DNA of 21,161 nt from an uncultured Eubacteriales bacterium (GTDB lineage Bacteria > Bacillota > Clostridia > Christensenellales > CAG-138), in the NCBI GenBank assembly GCA_900549955.1, contig URQH01000022.1:1-21161 (forward strand), written 5' to 3'. The notes beneath the pieces were generated by a model. The model worked only from the letters and a program-made list of their open reading frames with translations. It ran no database searches and was not told the DNA's origin. The first letter of the stretch is position 1, and every line of letters begins with the position of its first letter. Positions 6,582 through 12,423 of this stretch are shown here, piece after piece. A program made the translations under genes and the position numbers.

Positions 6582-6702
6582 CGGCAAGCGTCTCCAAAGG
6601 CACGGACGGCCGCCTCGCGCGAGGGGGGAACCTCGTCTGGAAGCGGCCATCGCAGTCCGTGTTCTGCAACATACATGGGGGGACGTATGTAGCATATCTG
6701 CA

Positions 6703-6726
6703 GCGGCGGGCGAAATCACCCGCCGC
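6703..6726. terminator. GC-rich stem-loop just after ilvE
   Basis: GCGGCGGG (6703-6710) pairs with CCCGCCGC (6719-6726) around an 8-nt loop, 30 bp past the ilvE stop. No U-tract follows on the minus strand, so it may protect the mRNA 3' end rather than terminate. Confidence 0.4.
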
Positions 6727-6755
6727 ATGTGATTCTCAGCAGCTCGGCCGCTGGT

Positions 6756-7817
6756 TCAGACCGGGCAGACCCAGCCGTGCGGATCCGGCCGGCGGCCATA
6801 CTGGATGCCGGTCAGCTCGTCGTACAGCCGCTGCGTCAGCGCGCCAATGCGCCCGCCGCCGACCTGCATCTGGACATCGCCATAGCGCAACTCGCCGATG
6901 GGGGAGACGACCGCGGCGGTGCCGCAGCCAAAGGCCTCCTCGAGCGTGCCGGCCTGCAGCGCGTCCATCAGTTCGTCGACCGGCAGGAGCCGTTCCTCCA
7001 CCGGGACGCCCCAGTCCTGGAGCAGCTGGATGCAGCTCCTGCGCGTGATGCCGGGCAGGACCGAGCCGGTCAGCTTCGGCGTGACCACGGTGCCGGCGAT
7101 CTTGAACATGACGTTCATGCTGCCGACCTCTTCGACGTATTTGCGTTCCACGCCGTCGAGCCAGAGCACCTGCGAATAGCCCAGCTGCTCGGCGCGCGCC
7201 CCGGCGCGGTTGGCCGCGGCGTAGTTGCCGCCGCACTTGGCGTAGCCCGTGCCGCCGCGCACGGCGCGCACGTCCGCCGTCTCGATCATGATGCGGACGG
7301 GGTTGATGCCTTCCTTATAATAGCTGCCCGAGGGCGAGGCGATGATGCAGAACAGCGCGTGTTCGATCGTGTGGATGCCGAGGCTCGGGTCGGTGGCGAT
7401 GAGGAACGGGCGCAGGTACAGCGACGTGCCGTCCGCTGCCGGCACCCAGTCGCGGTCGAGGTCGACCAGCGCGAGCAGCGCCTGCATGCCGTCCTGCTCG
7501 TCAAACTGGGGCAGGCCGATGCGCTCCGCCGAGTCGTTCATGCGGCGCATGTTGTCGATCGGGCGGAACAGCTGGACGTTGCCGTCTGCGGTGCGATAGG
7601 CCTTGAGCCCCTCGAAGACCTCCGCGCCATAGTGGAACACGGCGGCGGCGGGCGTCAGCGTGAGCGGCGCAAACGGGACGATGCGCGCGTCGTGCCAGCC
7701 CTGCCCGGCGTCATAGTCCATCATAAACATGTGATCGGTAAAATACTTGCCAAAACCAAGCGTGCCGGCGTCCGGCCGGGCGGCCGGCGCGGCGGTCTTT
7801 GTGATGCGGATGTCCAT
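6756..7817 (-). CDS. ilvE: Branched-chain amino-acid aminotransferase
   Basis: This 353-aa class IV PLP enzyme interconverts Leu, Ile and Val with their 2-oxo acids, using glutamate/2-oxoglutarate. The PLP-binding lysine is K194 in GGTGYAKCGGNYAAA. FHYGAEVFEGLKAYR (61-75), LYLRPF near 133-138 and the EEVGSMNVMF cofactor loop (229-238) are characteristic, and length fits the long bacterial IlvE type. AAGGGGG lies about 12 nt upstream of the ATG. It is divergent from the TrpXYZ-type importer operon across a shared AT-rich region, which fits joint amino-acid metabolism. No T-box or leader peptide was seen for ilvE itself. Confidence 0.95.
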   Translation of the reverse strand: MDIRITKTAAPAARPDAGTLGFGKYFTDHMFMMDYDAGQGWHDARIVPFAPLTLTPAAAVFHYGAEVFEGLKAYRTADGNVQLFRPIDNMRRMNDSAERIGLPQFDEQDGMQALLALVDLDRDWVPAADGTSLYLRPFLIATDPSLGIHTIEHALFCIIASPSGSYYKEGINPVRIMIETADVRAVRGGTGYAKCGGNYAAANRAGARAEQLGYSQVLWLDGVERKYVEEVGSMNVMFKIAGTVVTPKLTGSVLPGITRRSCIQLLQDWGVPVEERLLPVDELMDALQAGTLEEAFGCGTAAVVSPIGELRYGDVQMQVGGGRIGALTQRLYDELTGIQYGRRPDPHGWVCPV

Positions 7818-7875
7818 GGATCGAAACGCCCCCTTCTATCGGCTGCGGCGGTACAGGCCGCATAACATATATGAT

Positions 7876-7904
7876 ATATTACCAGCATGCGCGCGTTCCT
7901 GCAA
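7876..7904 (-). promoter_or_regulatory. Probable promoter of ilvE
   Basis: On the minus strand TTGCAG (7899-7904), a 17-nt spacer and TAATAT (7876-7881) lie about 60 nt upstream of the ilvE ATG in an AT-rich stretch. Each box matches consensus at four positions, so it is a moderate call. Confidence 0.5.
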
Positions 7905-7985
7905 GGGAAATTTTGCTTTTTTCGGCTTGGAGCGCGCATGGCGGGCGACGCGCCAAAGATATTTGCGTTTTTCCCTGTCAATGGG

Positions 7986-8014
7986 TTGACAAGCATCCGT
8001 ATATCATATATAAT
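7986..8014 (+). promoter_or_regulatory. Perfect-consensus sigma-A promoter of the importer leader
   Basis: TTGACA (7986-7991), a 17-nt spacer and TATAAT (8009-8014) give an exact consensus promoter. The start of transcription should be near 8021, ten nucleotides before the leader-ORF ribosome binding site. The first structural gene begins 350 bp further on, so a very strong promoter feeds a long leader with a terminator, as expected where control is exerted after initiation. Confidence 0.9.
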
Positions 8015-8045
8015 TTATCAAAATCTAAGTGGGAGGCCAGCGGTC

Positions 8046-8237
8046 ATGTCGCAGACAAAGGGCAACGGCGCGCAAATGGCGGATACGTCGCGTTGCATGC
8101 GCGCGCCTGCCGGCGGCGCGCTGTTGGCGTCGGGGGAGGCTCGTCTGTTCAGCGGGCTGTTTTTTATGCGCCATTTCCGCTATTTTTGCGGCCGGCTGGC
8201 GCCGGCCACCGGGCGGGGCCCGACGCGAACCTGCTGA
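8046..8237 (+). CDS. Phe/Tyr-rich leader peptide of the importer operon (candidate)
   Basis: This 63-codon ORF has GGGAGG nine nucleotides before its ATG and starts about 25 nt after the predicted transcription start. The first 30 codons are unremarkable. Codons 35-47 then hold six aromatic residues: F35, F39, F40, F44, Y46 and F47, in the run LFFMRHFRYFC. The stop codon (8235-8237) lies inside the 5' arm of a predicted antiterminator. It is not homologous to any protein I recognise and is likely translated for regulation rather than function. Stalling at the Phe/Tyr codons would leave the antiterminator free; reaching the stop would block it. The same stretch could instead be a riboswitch aptamer with a chance ORF. 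It is longer than classic leader peptides such as PheL (15 aa), which is a reservation. Confidence 0.5.
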   Translation: MSQTKGNGAQMADTSRCMRAPAGGALLASGEARLFSGLFFMRHFRYFCGRLAPATGRGPTRTC

Positions 8238-8267
8238 GGCGCATCAGGAGAAAGGCAGCAGTTTCGC
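8225..8267 (+). promoter_or_regulatory. Predicted antiterminator helix of the importer attenuator
   Basis: GCGAACCTGCTG (8225-8236) pairs with CAGCAGTTTCGC (8256-8267) at 11 of 12 positions, with one C-U mismatch at 8230/8262 and a 19-nt loop. The 3' arm covers almost the whole 5' arm of the terminator at 8257-8284, so the two helices are mutually exclusive. The leader-ORF stop codon sits in the 5' arm, so a terminating ribosome would hide it. Confidence 0.6.
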
Positions 8268-8290
8268 CGGGCGGCAAAACTGCTTTTTTT
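8257..8290 (+). terminator. Leader intrinsic terminator (attenuator)
   Basis: Arm 8257-8268 pairs with 8273-8284 around GGGC, with one C-A mismatch (8265/8276). Seven T residues follow (8284-8290). It sits 80 bp before the first structural gene and about 236 nt after the transcription start, within the operon leader. It is therefore an attenuator rather than an operon-end terminator. Confidence 0.85.
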
Positions 8291-8369
8291 GTTGGCTGCC
8301 GCAAGCGGCGGCCGGCGCAAGACCTGGGGCCGGTCCGGTCCCGTGGACCAGAGAAGGAGGAAATAAACG

Positions 8370-9407
8370 ATGAAGAAATGGATTGCCATGTTGCTGATTG
8401 TGGCGCTGGCGTTCTGCTGCGCGTGTACGCAGCAGCCGGCGGCCGAGCCGACCGCAGCGCCGGAAGCGACCGACGCGCCCGAGGTCACGGAAGCGCCAGA
8501 GGCGACCGAAGCCCCGGCGGATACGGATACGGACGGCGCGGACAAGGAGTTCCGCGTGGGCATCATCCAGCTGACCGAGCATGCGGCGCTGGACGCGGCG
8601 CGCCAGGGCTTTGAGGATGCGCTGAACGTCTCCGGCCTGAACGTGACGATCGAGACGCAGAACGCGCAGGGCGAGCAGACGATCTGCGCGACGATCGCGA
8701 CCAAGTTTGTCAACGACAAGGTCGACCTGATCCTGGCCATCGCCACGCCGGCGGCGCAGGCGGCCGCGCAGGCGACCAAGGACATCCCGATCCTCGTGAC
8801 GGCGGTGACGGATCCGGCCTCTTCCGGCCTCGTTGCGAGCAACGACGCGCCGGGCGGCAACGTCTCCGGTACGAGCGACATGAACCCGGTCAAGGATCAG
8901 GCCAACCTGCTGGTGCAGCTGGTGCCGGAGGCCAAGACGGTCGGCATCATGTACCACTCTTCGGAGGACAACTCCGTGCTGCAGGCCGAGATGGCGCAGG
9001 AGGCGCTCGAGGCGCTGGGCCTCACGGTGGAGATCTTCACCTGTGCGGACGGCACCGAGGTGCAGGCGGTCGCGCAGAGCGCGGCCAGCCAGGTGGACGC
9101 GCTGTACATCCCCACCGACAACCTGATGGCTGATACGATCGCCACCATCTCCATGGTCTGCACGCCGGCCGGCGTCCCGATCATCTGCGGCGAGTCGAAC
9201 ATGGTCGACGGCGGCGGCACGGCGACCTACGGCATCGATTACTACCGCCTTGGCGAGCAGACGGCCGCGCAGGCGATCCGCATCCTGAGCGAGGGCGCGG
9301 ACATCTCCACCATGCCCATCGAGTACTACAGCGCGGAGCTGGAGCTGGTCGTCAACGAGGACGTCATGGCGCAGCTCGGCCTCACCGTGCCGGAGTCGCT
9401 GCAATAA
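8370..9407 (+). CDS. ABC importer substrate-binding lipoprotein, TrpX-like
   Basis: This 345-aa extracytoplasmic solute receptor begins with a signal peptide (residues 1-18) ending in a Cys-rich lipobox; C19 is the likely lipidated residue. An acidic Pro/Thr/Ala/Glu tether (21-57) leads into a type-I periplasmic-binding fold of the ABC_sub_bind (PF04392) family. KEFRVGIIQLTEHAALD near 59-75 is characteristic, as are LILAIATPAAQ and the GIDYYRLGEQTA segment near the end. Family members, including TrpX, bind aromatic amino acids in some bacteria. AAGGAGG is 9 nt before the ATG. First structural gene of the operon, followed by permease and ATPase. The substrate is inferred, with the Phe/Tyr leader favouring an aromatic amino acid. 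Confidence 0.88.
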   Translation: MKKWIAMLLIVALAFCCACTQQPAAEPTAAPEATDAPEVTEAPEATEAPADTDTDGADKEFRVGIIQLTEHAALDAARQGFEDALNVSGLNVTIETQNAQGEQTICATIATKFVNDKVDLILAIATPAAQAAAQATKDIPILVTAVTDPASSGLVASNDAPGGNVSGTSDMNPVKDQANLLVQLVPEAKTVGIMYHSSEDNSVLQAEMAQEALEALGLTVEIFTCADGTEVQAVAQSAASQVDALYIPTDNLMADTIATISMVCTPAGVPIICGESNMVDGGGTATYGIDYYRLGEQTAAQAIRILSEGADISTMPIEYYSAELELVVNEDVMAQLGLTVPESLQ

Positions 9408-9434
9408 CCGGCGGTTTCGCGGTTTCAGTCCCAG

Positions 9435-9461
9435 CGGCGGAGCCTGTTTTAGGCCCCGCCG
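9435..9461 (+). terminator. Intercistronic stem-loop after the binding-protein gene
   Basis: CGGCGG (9435-9440) pairs with CCGCCG (9456-9461), with GCCT/AGGC inside and one A-C mismatch. TTT, GGGCG and TTTT follow. It may partly terminate or protect the upstream mRNA end, giving more binding protein than permease, as is common in ABC operons. Confidence 0.45.
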
Positions 9462-9551
9462 TTTGGGCGTTTTGAAGCGGCGCTCTTTGGCCGCGAATTC
9501 ACTGAAAACCCAACAGATCAAACACATCAAAGCAAAGGAACCCGACAAGCT

Positions 9552-10451
9552 ATGGACAAGATACTCTCGTTCCTCAGCGCCTGTCCCGGCGCCATCTCCC
9601 AGGGCATCATCTGGGGGATCATGGGCGTCGGCGTGTTCATCACGTTCAAGGTGCTCGACTATGCGGACCTGACGGTGGACAGCAGCCTCTGCACCGGCGG
9701 CGCGGTCAGCGCGGTGCTCATTGGCGCCGGGATGCACCCGGTGCTCACGCTGCTGTTTGCCCTGCTTGCCGGCATGCTCGCCGGCGCGGTGACCGGCCTG
9801 CTGCACACCAAGCTGCAGATCCCGGCCATCCTGTCGGGCATTCTCACGCAGCTGGCGCTCTATTCGGTCAACCTGCGCATCATGGGCCGCGCGAACGTCA
9901 GCCTGCTCGGCCAGCCGACGATGATCACGCTGCTCAACATCCCGCACGCGATCCTGATCGGCGCGATCGTCGCCGTGGTGGTGATCGGCGTGCTGTACTG
10001 GTTCTTCGGCACGGAGATCGGCTGCGCCGTGCGCGCCACCGGCGACAACGAGCGCATGGCCCGCGCGCTCGGCGTAAACACGGACACGATGAAGGTGCTG
10101 GGTCTCACGATCTCGAACGGCATGGTCGGCCTGGCGGGCGCGCTGCTGGCGCAGTACCAGGGCTATGCGGACGTGCAGTCTGGGCGCGGGGCGATCGTCA
10201 TCGGCCTGGCGAGCGTCATCATCGGCGAGGTGCTGATCGGCAAGCGGGCGAACTTTGCCGTGCGCATGGGCTCGATCATCGTCGGCTCGATCGTGTACTA
10301 TATCATCATTTCGTTCGTACTGCAGCTGGGCCTCAGCACGACCGATCTCAAGCTGTTCAGCGCGCTGGTCGTCGCCATCGCGCTGGCCATCCCGTCCATC
10401 CGGCAGCGCCTGGCCAACCGGCGCGCCGTGCCGGTGGGGAAGGGGAGGTAA
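9552..10451 (+). CDS. ABC importer permease, TrpY-like
   Basis: This 299-aa membrane protein has about eight to nine TM helices. The Gly/Ala-rich hydrophobic segments and the motif VRATGDNERMARALGVNTD (about 161-179), the cytoplasmic loop that contacts the ATPase, fit the COG4120 branch of the branched-chain-type permease family (BPD_transp_2). TDLKLFSALVVAIALAIPS closes the last helix before a basic tail. An AAAGGA site lies about 13 nt before the ATG. The gene lies 144 bp after the binding protein and 3 bp before the ATPase. Confidence 0.85.
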   Translation: MDKILSFLSACPGAISQGIIWGIMGVGVFITFKVLDYADLTVDSSLCTGGAVSAVLIGAGMHPVLTLLFALLAGMLAGAVTGLLHTKLQIPAILSGILTQLALYSVNLRIMGRANVSLLGQPTMITLLNIPHAILIGAIVAVVVIGVLYWFFGTEIGCAVRATGDNERMARALGVNTDTMKVLGLTISNGMVGLAGALLAQYQGYADVQSGRGAIVIGLASVIIGEVLIGKRANFAVRMGSIIVGSIVYYIIISFVLQLGLSTTDLKLFSALVVAIALAIPSIRQRLANRRAVPVGKGR

Positions 10452-10454
10452 GCC

Positions 10455-11249
10455 ATGCTGGAAATCCGCAACCTCAGCAAGACCTTTTACAAGGGCACCG
10501 TCAACGAAAAGACGGCCATCCACGACGTGAGCATCACGTTTGAAACCGGGGACTATGTCACGGTCATCGGCGGCAACGGCGCGGGCAAGAGCACGCTGCT
10601 CAACCTCATCGCCGGCGTGTTCCCGGCGGACACGGGCGAGATCCTGCTCGACGGCACGGACCTCACCCGGCTGCCGGAGCACAGGCGCGCCAGCATGCTC
10701 GGCCGCGTGTTCCAGGACCCGATGATGGGCACGGCGGCCGGCATGGGCATCGAAGAGAACCTGGCCATGGCGCACCGGCGCGGCCAGCGCCGCGGCCTGG
10801 GCTGGGGCATCAGCGCCGCCGAGCGCGAGCAGTACCGCGAGGCGCTCCGCGCGCTCGACCTCGGCCTCGAGGGCCGGCTCAGCACCAAGGTCGGGCTGCT
10901 CTCCGGCGGCCAGCGGCAGGCGCTCACGCTGCTCATGGCCACGCTGCGCAAGCCGCAGCTGCTGCTGCTCGACGAGCACACCGCCGCGCTCGACCCGCGT
11001 ACGGCGGAGAAGGTGCTGCGCCTGTCCGACCAGCTGATCGAGGAGCACCACCTCACGGCCATGATGGTCACGCACAACATGCGCGACGCCATTGCCCACG
11101 GCAACCGGCTCATCATGATGCACGAGGGGACGATCATTCTCGACATCAGCGGCGAGCAGAAGAGCCGCCTCACGGTGGAGGACCTGCTCGCGCGCTTTGC
11201 GGCGGCTGCCGGCGGCGAGTTTGCCAACGACCGCGCGCTGCTCACCTGA
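10455..11249 (+). CDS. ABC importer ATPase, TrpZ-like
   Basis: This 264-aa nucleotide-binding subunit powers the importer. Walker A GGNGAGKST is at 39-47, the Q-loop Gln at 87, signature LSGGQ at 149-153, Walker B LLLLDE at 169-174, the D-loop follows, and switch His207 lies in VTHNMRDA. The segment GTAAGMGIEENLAMAHRRGQ (92-111) after the Q-loop is typical of the COG1101 family paired with ABC_sub_bind receptors. Its start is 3 bp after the permease stop, so the pair is translated together. An excellent terminator follows 54 bp after the stop and ends the operon. Confidence 0.93.
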   Translation: MLEIRNLSKTFYKGTVNEKTAIHDVSITFETGDYVTVIGGNGAGKSTLLNLIAGVFPADTGEILLDGTDLTRLPEHRRASMLGRVFQDPMMGTAAGMGIEENLAMAHRRGQRRGLGWGISAAEREQYREALRALDLGLEGRLSTKVGLLSGGQRQALTLLMATLRKPQLLLLDEHTAALDPRTAEKVLRLSDQLIEEHHLTAMMVTHNMRDAIAHGNRLIMMHEGTIILDISGEQKSRLTVEDLLARFAAAAGGEFANDRALLT

Positions 11250-11302
11250 ACGGGCGGGCGCGATCAGAACCATTCGGACGCCCGGAAGGCCGGGCGCGTC
11301 CC

Positions 11303-11338
11303 GGCCGGGCGGCATGCGCCGCCCGGCCTTGTTTTTTT
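11303..11338 (+). terminator. Operon-end intrinsic terminator of the importer
   Basis: A perfect 11-bp GC stem (11303-11313 with 11318-11328) closes ATGC and is followed by TTG and seven T residues (11332-11338). A second dyad, GACGCCCGG-AAGG-CCGGGCGCGTC, lies just upstream (about 11277-11300). Confidence 0.9.
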
Positions 11339-11426
11339 AAAAGGCCGTTCCCGCTGCGGCGGCAGAGCCGCCGGCCCCCGCTTCAAAATGAAACGTTTGA
11401 AATCGAAAAGTGCGTGCGTTTGTTTC

Positions 11427-11456
11427 GTATGAAAGGCGCTCCGTCCGTGAATACTA
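11427..11456 (+). promoter_or_regulatory. Candidate sigma-F-type promoter of the SpoIIQ-like gene
   Basis: GTATG (11427-11431), a 15-nt spacer and GTGAATACTA (11447-11456) match the sigma-F consensus GYATA-N15-GGNNANAHTR, except for the last -35 base and the second -10 base. sigma-F controls spoIIQ in Bacillus. The reservation is that transcription would start close to the ribosome binding site (11462-11467), leaving a leader of about 12 nt. Confidence 0.5.
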
Positions 11457-11474
11457 CCGTTGAGGTGAAAGAAC

Positions 11475-12206
11475 ATGGATGAAAACAAGCTTTTTGACTC
11501 CGAACCCAAGACGGGCAGTTTCATGAAGAAGCAGGGCTTCTATATCGTACTTGCGCTGTGCCTGCTGATCGTCGGCGCGGCGGTGGCGGTGACCGCGCTG
11601 CCGCAGCAGAGCGAGCAGCCGGCGCCGACGGACAACCAGGCGGCCCAGGCCAACCAGTCGGACGACGAGACGCTGTTCACGCGCAACACGCCGACGCCCA
11701 CCGCGGCGCCGTCCCCCACGCCGGTCGCGACGATGACGCCGACGCCTGCGCCGACGAATACGCCGGCCTCCTCCGGCAGCCGCCCGGCGCGCAAGGGCAC
11801 CGCCCCGGTGCAGGGCGCGATCCTGTGGAACTTTGCGATGGACCAGCTGCTCTATTCGCGCACGCTGGACCAGTGGACGACGCACGCCGGCATTGACATC
11901 GCGGCGGACGAGGGCAGCGAAGTGCACGCGGCGCTCTCCGGCACGGTGGCCGCCGTGTACGAGGACGACGCGCTCGGGCAGGTGGTCACGATCGAGCACA
12001 CGAGCGGCCGGCTGAGCCTGTATGCCAACCTGGCGGAGACCGTGCCCGTCGAGGAGGGGCAGAAGGTCAACGAAGGCGACGTGATCGGCACCGTGGGCAA
12101 CACCGCGCTGTCGGAGTGCGGCGAGGCGCCGCACCTGCACTTTGGCTTCTTTGTGGACGAGCAGCCGGTGGACCCGCAGGAATACGTCTCCCTCCCGCAG
12201 GAGTGA
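11475..12206 (+). CDS. Membrane-anchored M23 peptidase, SpoIIQ-like
   Basis: This 243-aa protein has a short cytosolic tail, one TM helix (about 21-40), a Thr/Pro-rich linker (68-96) and a LytM/M23 domain from about 115. Zinc ligands H137 and D141 (HAGID), candidate catalytic H175 and the HLH motif H220-H222 are present, so the site looks intact, as in clostridial SpoIIQ. SpoIIQ is made in the forespore and joins SpoIIIAH across the two membranes during engulfment. Overall size and topology and an upstream sigma-F-like promoter favour SpoIIQ over a vegetative hydrolase, but no neighbouring sporulation gene confirms it. GAGGTG lies 7 nt before the ATG. Confidence 0.7.
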   Translation: MDENKLFDSEPKTGSFMKKQGFYIVLALCLLIVGAAVAVTALPQQSEQPAPTDNQAAQANQSDDETLFTRNTPTPTAAPSPTPVATMTPTPAPTNTPASSGSRPARKGTAPVQGAILWNFAMDQLLYSRTLDQWTTHAGIDIAADEGSEVHAALSGTVAAVYEDDALGQVVTIEHTSGRLSLYANLAETVPVEEGQKVNEGDVIGTVGNTALSECGEAPHLHFGFFVDEQPVDPQEYVSLPQE

Positions 12207-12238
12207 CCGGCGCGCCGGCAGCGGTAGCCGGCGTGTCC

Positions 12239-12274
12239 CGCCCGGGCGCAGAACGGCGTGCGCCCGGGCGTTTT
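12239..12274 (+). terminator. Intrinsic terminator of the SpoIIQ-like gene
   Basis: A perfect 12-bp stem (12239-12250 with 12259-12270, CGCCCGGGCGCA) closes an 8-nt loop and is followed by TTTT. It begins 33 bp after the stop codon. Confidence 0.8.
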
Positions 12275-12341
12275 GCTGCGCCGGGGCACGCCGCCCGGCC
12301 GCAAAACGGCGGCCAATTGGAGAGGGAATGTGAAACCGGCC

Positions 12342-12371
12342 CCGCCCGCCTTGTGCACCGGGCGGTTTTTT
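12342..12371 (+). terminator. Second intrinsic terminator before the nucleoside kinase gene
   Basis: CCGCCCG (12342-12348) pairs with CGGGCGG (12359-12365) and is followed by six T residues. With the one at 12239 it forms a double terminator, and it lies only 53 bp before the next start codon. It could instead be a leader attenuator of the kinase gene if that promoter lies upstream. Confidence 0.7.
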
Positions 12372-12423
12372 GGTACCATATTGGAAATGATAGCGGAGAT
12401 GCTCCACGCGAGGAGGGATTTCG

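Noticed and set aside
7887..8237. 116-aa ORF reading across the importer promoter
   Set aside because: Its first half lies upstream of the predicted transcription start and has no ribosome binding site. Only the 8046-8237 part follows a good one.
8015..8257. T-box riboswitch in the importer leader
   Set aside because: No AGGGTGGNACCGCG-type T-box sequence or NCCA-binding bulge is present; the nearest GC-rich segment (8208-8227) does not fit. The leader ORF and antiterminator explain the arrangement better.
8244..11315. 1023-aa minus-strand ORF over the importer operon
   Set aside because: It is antisense to three well-recognised ABC genes and has an Arg/His/Asp/Val-rich, low-complexity composition typical of high-GC antisense frames.
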